DNA from: Branchipolynoe longqiensis
Lineage: Eukaryota; Annelida; Polychaeta; Phyllodocida; Polynoidae
Reading direction: 5' to 3'
Length of the DNA: 64,000 nt
Assembly (NCBI GenBank): GCA_030323885.1
Contig: CM059197.1
Span: 30,213,178 to 30,277,177 of the forward strand
Shown here: positions 44,409-55,170 of the stretch, piece by piece
How positions within the stretch are numbered: position 1 is the first letter of the stretch
Layout: every line of letters starts with the position of its first letter
Program-made: the position numbers and the translations under genes
Notes under the pieces: model-generated
The model's input: the letters and a program-made list of their open reading frames with translations, nothing else
The model's database searches: none
What the model was told of the DNA's origin: nothing

Positions 44409-44823
44409 AAATCGGCTGTAACACATCACCGGATTGGAGGAAACGGAAAGAAACCGAATAAAGTCCATTGATAGTCCGGTTTGTGTCCGTACAAGTTTTG
44501 AACATGCACAAAACTTGGAACGGATGCCGCCGGATTGACGTCTACGGTTGTTGCCCGGTTTGAGTTTGTTTCGTCCTTTGGCTATCCGTTCAGGTCTGTT
44601 TCATGTCTGTTTCATGCCCGTTTCATGTCCTTTTCATGCCCGTTTCATGTCCGTTTCATGTCTATTTCATGTCCGATTCATGTCCGTTCGTCCAGCAGCC
44701 TTTGATCTGATATTACAACATTTTGACATATTTTAATACATTTTGATACTTATCACGCCTGAACACCACTGGACTAGACAATTCTGTCCGTTGCTCAATC
44801 CGGTGATGTGTGACAGCGGCTTT
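44409..44823. mobile_element. MITE-E5 with central hairpin
   Basis: Ends aaatcggctgtaacacatca and, inverted, aaagccgctgtcacacatca match at all but 3 of 28 positions. TAA/TAT flanks are close to a 3 bp duplication. The interior iterates tgtccgtttca words. 44493-44516 is a hairpin with arms AAGTTTTG and CAAAACTT, identical over 24 bp to one in MITE-E4. Confidence 0.86.
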
Positions 44824-45078
44824 ATGCAATTTTCAATAATAAAAAGTCATAGTTAAAAAAAATTTAAAGCCAGTGTGATTCTAAATTTCGGAATATGCTT
44901 AAATCTGTTTATGGCTGTCAATGTTGCTTTATTAAATTACACATACTAAACCTGAAGGGACAAAAGCTACAGTACTTAGACCAATGACAGATGGTCAGGA
45001 CTGATTAATGGCACACACATTTACTGTCAAGATTAATTTAACTCTTTCCTCCTTTTACATCAACCTTTATTTAAGGGT

Positions 45079-45690
45079 CACAGGAGCCAAGTCTACTGAT
45101 TTGGCGGGAGATCTACTGAACATAAAATAAAATAAAACAAAACAACCCCAACCTCCTCATTTCCGCTTGCAATTTGCAATCCTCCGTCAAAGAATCACTT
45201 TAGCTCTTTTAAAAAAATTGTTTACGCATATTGTTCATCATATTGTTCACCAGATGCGATGGCCGAATTTGTTGAGCGTCCGCCTCCCAATCTGTCAAGG
45301 CATGAGATTCGAACCCCTAGGTTCGAACCCTGGCCTAGTCAAAGCAATAACTTAAAAATGTATACTTGTTGCTACCTAGTATGGTGCTCGGTGTTAGTAG
45401 GTTAGGGCAAGGAGCAGTGCAATGAAAACGACCAATTGTCTGCGATTGAAATTTCCGCTGTTTAAATCAACTAATGTACAACAGCAAAATGACCAGAATG
45501 CCCCATTTGAAGGCACTTTTTTTAAATAGAATTTCTCCAGGAAGCTACCTAGACCCCTCTGTAGGAAGGGGGTGGGGGACCCCCCCCCCCCCCCCCTTGT
45601 ACCCTCTCTGATTCAGACATGCTATTTCTCCTTATTTACAAGTTGTGTGTTAGTGAGATCTCCCTACTCACACTCTTATCTACTTGGCAC
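45079..45690. mobile_element. Repeat L, copy 1, carrying a SINE-1m
   Basis: caggagccaagtctactgat and ggcgggagatct at the left; gctatttctccttatttaca, gagatctccctactcacac and ttatctacttggca at the right, matching 60610-60906. The middle is opened by SINE-1m and other sequence. Confidence 0.68.
45254..45480 (+). mobile_element. SINE-1m, second copy
   Basis: Head gatgcgatggccgaatttgt, B-box ggttcgaaccctgg, linker and core to gttagggcaagga, then agcagtgcaatgaaaacgac and ctgtttaaatcaactaatgt. Same junction as at 17925. Confidence 0.85.
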
Positions 45691-45697
45691 CTAATTG

Positions 45698-46526
45698 GCC
45701 GTAATCGATTAACACGGGTTACCCGAGTCGTCAGAATTTCAAATCGAACACCGCGAGCAGAGTCGACAAATACGTGTGCAAAACGATCTGACCCCAGTAA
45801 CCCACCTCTTGGCTGGGGTTGGCTATGAGCGATGACGTCACATTTGCGCTGGTACCGTCCTGCAGGATAACAGCTACCTGTACCAGTCATACATGTTTTT
45901 TTTTTTAATAACCTAAATTAATGAAATGGAAATATAACTAAACTATGCCATCATAAAATACTTTAAATCCTATTTTACTGTAGTTTTATCATTATTAAAA
46001 AAAAAAAAAAGGTTTTGGATTAAGCCACCATTTTTTCCACCCCGAGTGTGGAGAAGCGTATTTGATTATTCGACCCGAGTCTGTAGGATGTGCGCATGTG
46101 CCAAAAAGTGGCTCGGGTGACCCATTTGTTTGTTTGTTTGTTTGTTTGTTTGTTTGTTTGTTTGTTGTTTTACGTCCTAGCAACATCTAAGGTGATATCA
46201 AGACGGGTACTGACTTGTGACAGTGCACACTCATGGCGACTTTTATAGTGCTGTCCCACTGGGAAACCAGGCCGCCAGCACCATGACCTGATATCCCACT
46301 CAGTCACATTATCCTGACACTGAGCCAACCAGTCCTTTCACTATCCTAATAATGCCGAGCGCCTGGCTAGGAAGCGACAAGTATCAATTTTTAAGTCATT
46401 GGTTTGACTCGACCAGGGTTCGAACCCACAACCCCACAATCAACCAGCACGGGAGACGGACGCTCTAACTCATTCGGCCATCCCGTCTGGTCTCGGGTGA
46501 CCCGAGTTGATTAATCGATTACGCCC
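45698..46526. mobile_element. Element I with CGTAATCGATTAA ends, split by SINE-1
   Basis: gccgtaatcgattaacacgg and cgggttacccgagt at the left are mirrored by cgggtgacccgagttg and ttaatcgattacgccc at the right. Removing SINE-1 leaves about 450 bp. No coding capacity. Confidence 0.68.
46124..46491 (-). mobile_element. SINE-1, full length, 12 bp target duplication
   Basis: (GTTT)n tail, body and complete head. ctcgggtgaccc flanks it exactly at 46112-46123 and 46492-46503. It is among the least diverged copies in the window. Confidence 0.94.
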
Positions 46527-46844
46527 TGAGATGCAATGGTGGGCACTCAGCTTACCTCGAAGTGCTAGCTCGATTTAGTCGGAGCAGGTGACACAGTGAG
46601 GTGTTGGTTAGCGGGGGGGGGGGGGGGGGGGGGGTGCGGGTTAGACAGTGGCAGGACACGGCGCCTGCCGCGCTATGGGTCAAGTGGCCGTGTTCAGAGC
46701 GGGGTCGGCAGGGCCGCGTCTGGTCCGAGTGATGTCCGCTCCAGCCCCGGTCAAGCACCCGCCATCCATATGTATGAAGCTGCCCCCTCCCTGCCCCCCT
46801 CCCTGCCCCCCCCCCTCCCCTTCCCCCGCCCTCCACCGCCATCA

Positions 46845-47137
46845 CCGGACGCGGTGGCCGAATCGGTAGAGCGCATGCCTCGGGTGATCGGGAGTTCAAT
46901 TCCCGGTTGAGTCAAACCAATGACTCACAAAATTGATACTTGTCACTTCCTTAGTTCCTAGTCAGGCGCTCGGCATTATTAAGGATAGGGCAAGGACTGG
47001 TTAGGTAAGTGTCAGGGTAATGTGACTGAGTGGGAGTATTGGGTCATGGAGCTGGCAGCCTGATTTCCCAGTGGGGCAGTACTATAAAGTCTCCATGAGT
47101 GCGCACTGTCACAAGTCAGTACCCGTCCTGATATGAC
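46845..47137 (+). mobile_element. SINE-1, cut at the 3' end and joined to a LINE end
   Basis: Head ccggacgcggtggccgaatc, full body, ending at cgtcctgatatgacca where the usual tail should follow. From 47141 the sequence is LINE-like. Confidence 0.87.
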
Positions 47138-47140
47138 CAT

Positions 47141-47340
47141 GAGAGAAGCACACTGGAAATAGCTGCCAAGGTGTGGAATGCCCAAACGGTAAAGGAACGA
47201 CAAATTCCTGACATAAAAACTTACAAAAAATATCTGTGCAAATTAGGTTAGGAAACCCCCACTAAGCTGCACTGGTAAGGGGCATGTGATATGTCACGGC
47301 TAGTCTAGTAATAAGAGTAGAACAAAATAAAATACATATA
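47141..47340 (+). mobile_element. LINE fragment: last 36 codons of an ORF2-like frame plus 3' UTR
   Basis: Frame 47141-47251 reads TLEIAAKVWNAQTVKE then IPDIKTYKKYLCKLG and a stop. This matches the WN-x-L-P ... FK-x-x-L ending typical of many non-LTR retrotransposon proteins. About 90 bp of possible 3' UTR with ctagtctagtaataagagtag follows. A short fragment, so the call rests on the motif pattern. Confidence 0.55.
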
Positions 47341-47454
47341 TGCCAAGAAAATTAAAAAAAACTAACATAGGCTATACCAACCAATTATATATAGATCTGC
47401 TACTGAAATGCAGGCAATCAAATAACTTATCAGCAGCTACTTACTGTGTGGTAA

Positions 47455-47570
47455 GATAACACCAACACTACAACTGTCCAGCATTGAAAACAAGCCTGGG
47501 TACCCGGGATTATATGCTATGGACAGTATAAATACAGCCTCAATAAAAAAATTAAAAATTAAAAAAACCA
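47455..47570 (+). repeat. Dispersed repeat P
   Basis: ctgtccagcattgaaaacaa, tatggacagtataaatacag, then an A-rich tail. Confidence 0.6.
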
Positions 47571-47810
47571 ACAACCAACCAATCCATATATATGACGCTG
47601 CCCCCCCCCCCCACCGCAACCCCCCCCCCCCCCCCCACACACACACACATCCACAAAGCCAGTCACCACAGCCTCTACCGCCCATTGTCGTCCACACGGG
47701 GGTTATTCAACCACATTCAACTTGATCGGGGGAGTTCGCCCATCTAAGACTAAAAAGCACTGCCTTCAGGGATATAAATAATAACCCGACTAGCATTTTC
47801 TGCTCCGAGT

Positions 47811-48129
47811 TGGTTGTGGGAATTTTACATCCTGACAACATCTAAGGTCATATCAGGATGGATACCGACTTGTGACAGTGCACACTCATGGCAACTTTAT
47901 AGTGCTTCCCCACTGGGAGACCAGGCCACCAGCTCCATGACCTGAGATCCCACTCAGTCACATTATCCTGACACTGAACTAACCAGTCCTTGCCCCATCC
48001 TATTAAGCGCCAAACTAGGAAGCGACAAATATCAGTTCTGCAAGTCATTGGTTTGACTCGACCGGGAATCAAATTCCTTATCTCCCGCACGGGAGGGCTG
48101 CGCTCTACCGATTCGGCCACCGAGTCCGG
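47811..48129 (-). mobile_element. SINE-1, full length, 13 bp target duplication
   Basis: ttctgctc(c/t)gagt lies at 47798-47810 and 48130-48142 with one mismatch. The head is of the CGAGTCCGG type. Confidence 0.92.
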
Positions 48130-48172
48130 TTCTGCTCTGAGTAAACCCGACAATGCGCAGTATGGGTGCTAA

Positions 48173-48690
48173 TGGTGCTGTCACATTACGACGTTTCTCG
48201 GCAACGCGCGTCGACATGTGTCATTTTTTGGCAAAACGTCAGGAGACGTCTGGAAGCATTAGGCGTGCGTTGGTATTCGTTGATGGACGGCGACGGTCGA
48301 TGGCACGCGTCTTCGCATGTCGAAAGTTTTGCGCTTGCACAAAACTTTGGACGTGCGACGACGCGTGGGTGCCAACATTATGGCGACGTTAGGGGCGCGT
48401 CGAGCTACATAAAACGCGCTGGAAGGTCGTTATGCGAACGGTAAACACACGCCGTGCGCGAGTGAGGCTCGTTACCACACGTTGCGCCAAACGGTTGCTT
48501 TTTGTTGTTTTACGTCCTACCAACATCTACGGTCATATCAGGATGGCGCACCAAACTTGTACCACAACGTCAGCCGCACTCTACCAATACTTTGCGCTGA
48601 CGCCGAAAAGTTTGACATGTCTCGATGATTAAAAGTGATTTTGCGGGTTGGCGGCGCGCCAGTGAGATACATCGTAGTGTGACAGGGCTA
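48173..48690. mobile_element. MITE-E3 with central hairpin and TAA flanks
   Basis: Ends tggtgctgtcacattacgac and, inverted, tagccctgtcacactacgat. TAA at 48170-48172 and 48691-48693. The interior iterates acgtcg and gcgcgtcg words. 48323-48348 is a hairpin with arms AAAGTTTTG and CAAAACTTT. The plus-strand frames over it are not supported as genes. Confidence 0.85.
48497..48545 (-). mobile_element. SINE-1 tail nested in MITE-E3
   Basis: tttttgttgttttacgtcct to atatcaggatgg. gcgccaaac before and gcgcaccaaac after suggest an imperfect target duplication. Confidence 0.75.
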
Positions 48691-48710
48691 TAACCTAGGA
48701 TTGTCCTGTC

Positions 48711-48867
48711 TGTTATGTATGTACTAAGCCAGCACACACCGGGTGCGAGCGTGCAGGAACCAGCGAACGGGCGACCAGAGCAGACTGGGAGGCACCGGAA
48801 TAAACATCATTATCATTATGCAACGAAACGTCAACGTGTGTAGTCGGTTATTTAAAGTAACATTACA
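48711..48867 (+). mobile_element. 5' LTR of a short-LTR retrotransposon
   Basis: A TG...CA segment of about 157 bp (tgttatgtatg ... aacattaca) with an AATAAA signal at 48799-48804, placed directly before a primer-binding site. Short LTRs plus a tRNA-Leu primer fit Mag-type Ty3/gypsy elements such as the bivalve element Steamer; this is inferred from structure only. The exact LTR start is uncertain by a few bases. Confidence 0.68.
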
Positions 48868-48893
48868 TGGTGTCAGATGTGGGGTTCGAACCC
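48868..48893 (+). promoter_or_regulatory. Primer-binding site, tRNA-Leu type
   Basis: tggtgtcagatgtggggttc and the next six bases are complementary to the conserved 3' end of eukaryotic tRNA-Leu including CCA, with two mismatches over 26 nt. It begins immediately after the LTR, as required to prime reverse transcription. Confidence 0.75.
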
Positions 48894-49114
48894 ACGTCCA
48901 CATTCGTTGGCCAGAAAAATAACATTACACTGTCCACATACGACCTTGTCGACGGGGGAATGACTTCTGCACACAGACCGCCGAGCACAAGCCAGACGCC
49001 ACCACAAACACAGCAGCGTCGGGCAAAGCAAACAGCGGCCACAGGTCTCCAGGAAAAAAGTCTCAACAATATTCTGCATGATTCTTGGTACAGCTGTGTT
49101 TATATTATGTACTA
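48894..49114 (+). mobile_element. LTR element leader / possible gag start, truncated
   Basis: About 220 bp after the primer site. An ATG near 48960 opens a Ser/Thr/Pro/Gln-rich frame that runs on to a stop near 49118, a few bases into MITE-A. No capsid, protease or polymerase motif is present, so this is only the 5' end of the element. Confidence 0.5.
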
Positions 49115-49481
49115 TTAAAGCTGCATAGTCAAATGAAGACATCAAATTTTCAAAACCAAAATAATTATCTTAGATTTGTTTCTACATATGTGACTTAAGA
49201 TAACTGGTTCACTTATTAAACATTTGTCGGCATATAGATAGAAGGAGATACTGAGGCAATTTAATAGAATCTGTTCCGGCAGAAGCTTATGGTGTCAAAG
49301 TTTTGGAGTGCTTGCCAAAATTAATTTTCTACGTTTGCACTCCAAATATCTCAAAAGTTTAATATAAGTTACTTCAAACTAAAGTAAGGTATATTATAAT
49401 GATCACCTAATACGTTTATCTCAGAAAATGATGCGCAGTCTGATGGTTTTGAGTCAAAACCATCAGACCGTGCAACTGTAA
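49115..49481 (+). mobile_element. MITE-A, complete diverged copy
   Basis: ttaaagctgcatagtcaaat to catcagaccgtgcaactgt. A local duplication near the right end makes a hairpin gatggttttgag/tcaaaaccatc. Confidence 0.84.
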
Positions 49482-49601
49482 GGAAACGACCAAACACATA
49501 TGCCACATTCACCATCACTTCCCAATGTCCAGTATCTAATGTAGCTAGTGATGCACCTAGTAATAATGCTAATAGGGTAATGCATTATGTAAAATAAACT
49601 G

Positions 49602-49783
49602 TTTGTTGGGGTTTTACATCCCAGTAACATCCAAGGTCATATCAGGACGGATACCGACTTATGGCGACGTTATAGTGCTGCCCCACTGGGAGACCAGGCC
49701 ACCGACACCATGACCTGATATCCCACTCAGTCACATTGTCCTGACACTGAGCTAACCAGTCCTTGTCCTAACCTACATTCAAA
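49602..49783 (-). mobile_element. SINE-1, 3' half
   Basis: gtttgttggggttttacatc to aaccagtccttgtcctaacc. The head half is missing. Confidence 0.82.
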
Positions 49784-50226
49784 ATCATGTAGAATATGGG
49801 CTGCCTTTTAAGTCGAGACCCTGACCCCAGTGCGGGGGATCACTTCCCACTAAAATACATGGGTTGCTTCAAAGAACGCCTCCTCTCAGAATTACACCAC
49901 CCGCTGAAGGAGTTCGCACAAACATGTTTCGCCAGACCCAATCGCTCAAATAAATATTATTGCACAGCGATTAGCACGTGCAAACGAAAATTAAAATGGT
50001 AGATTACGTGAAATCGATATTTTACGCGGGAAACAGCCAGCGGCAGCAGACGACACATACCATTTCGCTGGGTGCCGGTGTATTTGAGGAGGGAAGGCAT
50101 ACAGCGTTCTAAGCGAACCGGAAGTTCATCGGGAACCAGCGCCCCACCTCATACCGTGGACACTGCTTCGCCTATTTAAAAAAAACTTGATTTAGCAGAA
50201 CAACAAATATTTACATTTCCGCTTTA
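49784..50226. other. No feature recognised
   Basis: A 68-codon plus-strand frame (49796-50002) has no recognisable domain. Mixed composition. Confidence 0.4.
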
Positions 50227-50425
50227 GAGTAAAACCTCTCGAACCGACCACCTCCACAGATCGATCACTCCCCTATATTGATCGCTTTATTTGGGTCCCA
50301 AACGATTGCCCATACAATACCAATGAAATGATTTTTTGTTTAACATACTAAACCGACCACCTCCCTAAATAGACCATTGATTTAAAGTCGGTCCCATGGT
50401 CGGTCGACTTAGAGAGGTTTTACTG
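50227..50425. mobile_element. MITE-D, copy 3
   Basis: gagtaaaacctctcgaaccg at left and acttagagaggttttactg at right, with a TA-like flank on the left only. Confidence 0.88.
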
Positions 50426-50500
50426 TGTGGGATCTGGCATGTGGAGCTGTGAACTGCCACTCAGGTTCCTTCTTCTCACTGCCACCAGAGGGTTGGTTGA

Positions 50501-50602
50501 GTGGTGGTGGTGATGGTGGTGGTGGTGGTGGTGGTGGTGGTGGTGGTGGTGATGGTGGTGGTGGTGGTGGTGGTGGTGGTGGTGGTGGTGGTGGTGGTGT
50601 GG

Positions 50603-50673
<71 letters not shown>

Positions 50674-50682
50674 CACACACAC
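50501..50682 (+). repeat. (GGT)n, (GCAC)n and (CA)n compound microsatellite
   Basis: Three pure blocks in series. The glycine, histidine and proline homopolymer frames on both strands are artefacts. Confidence 0.97.
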
Positions 50683-50811
50683 ACCTCTAAAACAGGAACA
50701 TTGAAATCAATGCCAGTGGCATAAAATGGCAGATTTCTCAATATTATCACCATGTTCTTGTGCAAAGCTTCACACACTACTGGAGGCGTCAGTTGACTGA
50801 CGTGGCCACCC

Positions 50812-51345
50812 TGGGGACTAAGACAGACCAATATGCCTTGGGGGGCCAAGTCGGAACAATATGTATTGGGGGGCCAAATCAGGAAAATATGTGCCTCAGA
50901 CCAAGTGAGAACAATATGTGCCGGGGACTAAGTCAAAACAATATGTGCCGGGGACAGAGCCAGAACAATATGTACCAGGGACCAAGTCAGAATAGTACGT
51001 TGGGGATCAAGTCACAACAGTATGTACTGGGGACCAAGTCACAACAGTACATACCGGGGACCAAGTCACAACAGTATGTACTGGGGACCAAGTCACAACA
51101 GTATGTACCACGGACCAAGTCACAACAATATGTACCGGGGACCAAGTCACAACAATGTATACCGGGGACCAAGTCACAAAAATATGTACCGGGAACCAAG
51201 TCACAACAATATGTACCGGGGACCAAGTCACAACAATGTATACTGGGGACCAAGTCACAACAATATGTACCGGGGACCAAGTCACAACAATATGCACTAG
51301 GGACTAAGTAAGAACAATATGTGCCAGGGACTGAGTCAGAACAAT
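50812..51345 (+). repeat. 27-bp minisatellite, about 19 units
   Basis: Unit caacaatatgtaccggggac plus caagtca. Its period is a multiple of three, giving a 183-codon frame of nine-residue repeats and matching minus-strand frames, none supported as genes. Confidence 0.94.
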
Positions 51346-51839
51346 ATCCCACAGGTACTAAGTCAAAACTAATATGCCCTGAAACAAAGTTTTAACAACA
51401 TATCCTTGGGACCAAGATGGACGGTGATGAACAGTGGAAATGGTGAGGAAATTCGATATGATTAATTAGTAATTCCTTACCAGCTCACATCTCATCTTCT
51501 GTAGATCGGCAATCAACGCAAGACACTTACCTGGAAAGGAACAGAACAATAATGGTAAGTACAGGCTCATGGAGAGACACCAGTAACAATGAATCACTAC
51601 TGAATCAACACTGACTGTTAGCGAATTAAAACACAATGAATCCATCCACATAACTGGAAACTGTTAGTTTCCGGGGCTTGGCTAAAAGAATGGCGGTTAA
51701 TTCAGAGTGGTGTACTAGTTTCCCAACCTTTAACCTCAGACTCCTGCTTTAAATGTCAGTAAACTACTTATTCATACGACATATATTCCACTGGCAAAAC
51801 CACTGGTTAAGAGTGGCAAATAGGTTCCTTTTTGGATGC
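51346..51839. other. No feature recognised
   Basis: No shared repeat or long frame seen. Confidence 0.4.
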
Positions 51840-52075
51840 CTATGTCTCCAAGTAAACCGTTAGCCAAATGTAATGTCGTGGTGGTGATGAAAATGGGAAA
51901 TATTGTGTCTAGAGCGGGATTCGAACCTACATCTCTTGCATTCCAGGCCAGTGTGCTAATCATTACACCACCTAGGCTCCCTGATGTCACCACCCTATCC
52001 ACATCCACCTGTCTATGTGGCTCCTTGCCTAAGAGGCCAGTGCAGACTACTCCACTCATCCCCCGAGAATTGTAA
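51840..52075 (-). mobile_element. SINE-3, longest copy
   Basis: Minus strand: cctcttaggcaaggagccac, aggtggatgtggatagggtg, ggagcctaggtggtgtaatg, then ggttcgaatcccgc and tatttcccattttcatcacc. Sequence before the tRNA-like part is conserved between copies, so the tRNA-like part is internal. Confidence 0.75.
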
Positions 52076-52214
52076 GTCTTTTAAATGGTCATTTAATGCT
52101 TACAATTACATACAACAACGCAATTACATACAGGCAACGCACTTACATATATATACATAGACAGGGTAGGTTCAACAACCACACAGCGCATAGCTTGTAC
52201 AGGATCATGGTCAC

Positions 52215-52330
52215 AGGCACCATTACACCACCTAGACTATCTGATGTCACCACTCTATCCACATCCACCTGTTTATGTGGCTCCTTGCCTGAGAGGTCTG
52301 CGCAGACTACTACAGTACTGTCGGGCGTAC
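52215..52330 (-). mobile_element. SINE-3, 5' part
   Basis: accattacaccacctagact and catccacctgtttatgtggc. The rest is missing. Confidence 0.7.
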
Positions 52331-52790
52331 TATGGGTAGGAACACTAAGAAAAGAGGGGCAATGTAAACATGGTTACGGGATATTTCCTCCACCAACCCT
52401 ACTCAATCTAATTGAATCTACTAAACCCCTAATCAGGTAGATGATACCACACATCCGATTCAAAAACTCAAACAATGCAGATACAAGGTGAATGTGCTAC
52501 CATTTACTGTAAAACCCTTTGATGTTTAGTCTTAGTGAAACTGGTAAATTCCTACTTACATGTACATGCATATATATAGCAATATTTAACGTTACAAAGT
52601 AGTATGTAGCAGCAGCTACCAAGAGCTGGAAACAATACTTAAATGGTTGATAAATTCCATCAGCCAAGAGAAATACCTACATGCAATAACAAACAAATTT
52701 TAAATAACATTTCTAAGGACACACATCTTTCCACGAATAACTAAAACAAAAATGAGAGAGCTTATGAGGTGCAAACCGAGCTGAGCGTTT
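52331..52790. other. No feature recognised
   Basis: AT-rich, no coding signal. Confidence 0.4.
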
Positions 52791-52794
52791 TTTG

Positions 52795-54035
52795 TGTGTG
52801 TTTTTGTGTGTGTAGTTAGTGGGCTTTTGCATACAGCCTGACAGATACATTACATACGACACTGGTTGTTTTTTTGTTTTTTGTGTGTGGTTACTAGACT
52901 TGTGCATAAAGCCCCACAAATACATTACATATGACACTGGTTGTTTTATTGTTTTTGTGTGTGGCTACTAGACTTGTGCAAAAAGCCCCACAGATACATT
53001 ACATACGAGACTGGTTGTTTTTTGTTGTTTTTGTGTGGTTACTAGACTTGTGCATAAAGCCCCACACATACACTACATACGACACTGGTTGTTTTGTTGT
53101 TTTTCTGTGTGGCTACTAGACTTGTGCATGAAGCCTGACAAATACATTACATACGACACTGGTTGTTTTGTTGTTTTTGTGTGTGGCTACTAGACTTGTG
53201 CATAAAGCCCCACAAATACATTACATACGACACTGGTTGTTTTGTTGTTTTTCTGTGTGCTACTAGACTTGTGCATGAAGCCTGACAAATACATTACATA
53301 CAACACTGGTTGTTTTGTTGTTTTTTTGTGTGGCTACTAGACTTGGGCATAAAGCCCCACAAATACATTACATACAACACTGGTTGTTTTGTTGTTTTTT
53401 TGTGTGGCTACTAGACTTGTGCATGAAGCCTGATAAATACATTACATACAACACTGGCTGTTTTGTTATTTTTGTGTGGCTACTAGACTTGGGCATAAAG
53501 CCCCACAAATACATTACATACGACACTGGTTGTTTTGTTGTTTTTCTGTGTGGCTACTAGACTTGTGCATGAAGCCTGATAAATACATTACATACAACAC
53601 TGGTTGTTTTGTTGTTTTTCTGTGTGGCTACTAGACTTGTGCATGAAGCCTGATAAATACATTAGATACAACACTGGTTGTTTTGTTGTTTTTGTGTGGC
53701 TACTAGACTTGGGCATAAAGCCCCACAAATACATTACATACGACACTGGTTGTTTTGTTGTTTTTCTGTGTGGCTACTAGACTTGTGCATGAAGCCTGAT
53801 AAATACATTACATACAACACTGGCTGTTTTGTTGTTTTTCTGTGTGGCTACTAGACTTGTGCATGAAGCCTGATAAATACATTACATACAACACTGGTTG
53901 TTTTTTTGTTTTTTTTGTGTGGCTACTAGACTTGGGCATAAAGCCCCACAAATACATTACATACGAGACTGGTTGTTTTTTTGTGTGGCTACTAGACTTG
54001 GGCATAAAGCCCCACAGATACATTACATATGACAC
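52795..54035 (+). repeat. 74-bp satellite with two unit types, about 17 units
   Basis: Unit tggctactagacttgggcat, ccacaaatacattacatacg, then gttgttttgttgttttt. Type A has catgaagcctgataaat and type B has cataaagccccacaaat. From about 53120 the order is A B A B A B A A B A A B B, partly dimeric. Frames of 62-82 codons are artefacts. Confidence 0.94.
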
Positions 54036-54427
54036 ATGCTGCTCACATCCCGCCATTTACGCCTGACTAAGAAGAATCCACCACTGGCCCGCCCCTGTCC
54101 CTGCCCCCTACCCCCGCCCCCTGTCGACTAACTGCTTCCCGTGTGCATACATCAGCACTGTCCCTACCCATCCTCACCTGCCCAGCCTCTGTCACGTGAC
54201 ACCTGACAGCACGGACCCCCCAGCGTCTCCTATGTGAGGCGAACACAGGCAGGCCCAGGTGTGGGTTGACAACTAATGGAAGCTTCATGCCAGTGAATTG
54301 TCGTCTGCCGACTCAATATCGCCTGCCCACTAAAAAAACAACAACAAAAGAAACACCACGCCACTGCTGCAGTTGTTCTTTGGAAGTAAACCTCTTTTAT
54401 TGTTTTTGTGTGTCCCCCTCCCCCCAG
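54036..54427. other. No gene recognised
   Basis: C-rich patch 54080-54120. The right end is a pyrimidine tract ending ccccctccccccag, which resembles a 3' splice site. Confidence 0.4.
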
Positions 54428-54810
54428 AAATGGAGACACAGGGTGAGATTGTAGAATTCTTTGGAATATTAGATTATAAAAATATGGTAAAACTCTACAA
54501 ATTCAGAGAAAGGGCATCTCCTGTCCTCTACGATCCTACTGACCCATATATAGTGCATAAAAATGAATTTGCTAGTTTCAGTTAAAAATGAATTTGCTAG
54601 TTTCACTTAGACTAAACATCAATTTTTCAGAAATGTAGACACACAGTAAGATGACTAGCATTGTAGAATTCTTCGGAATATTAGATTGTAAATTATGGTA
54701 AAACTTTATAAATTCAGAGCAACAGCATCTCGTGTCAACTATGATCCATTTAACCCATATAAAGTGCATAAAAATTAATACGCTAGTTTCACTTAGACTA
54801 AACAGCAAAG
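54428..54810 (+). repeat. 203-bp duplicated exon-like unit
   Basis: Two units start aaatggagacacaggg (54428) and aaatgtagacacacag (54631), each right after a pyrimidine-AG. The first encodes ETQGEIVEFFGILDYKNM then a stretch with ERASPVLYDPTDPY; the second has a 1-nt deletion that breaks the frame. I do not recognise the peptide. It could be a duplicated exon or a transposon piece. Confidence 0.45.
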
Positions 54811-54834
54811 GGTTTTGCAGTAAATGGTTTATAT

Positions 54835-55170
54835 ATTTACCCTATAATATACGTCGTCAGAGTTAATGAATCGCCGCATGTGTGGGTGGTACCATCTACT
54901 TGATTTTTTTTGATTTTTTTTTAATTTAAATTTTTTTTTTTTTTATAAATACGGGTCATCCTCCAATCCATCTCCTGTATTTCCCAATATACAGTAATCA
55001 CAGCACTGAAGACAATTTTCTGAGCAAATGGTTCAAATTGACACATATTTCACAATCCTGAATTGAATAGGGTAAAGTAGTCTGAAACCCCCAGCCCTAC
55101 AAGAAGTGTCTTATTTAACTAGTTAGTTTCTGCAATATAATAGGATAGGGTTTCTTAAACATCTGACTAA
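54835..55170. other. AT-rich, T-runs
   Basis: gattttttttgatttttttt and longer T-rich runs near 54905-54945. No feature recognised. Confidence 0.45.

Noticed and set aside
50760..51311. 183-codon plus frame and 121-codon minus frame of nine-residue repeats
   Set aside because: The 27-bp minisatellite keeps every phase open on both strands, and there is no start context or conserved non-repeat domain.
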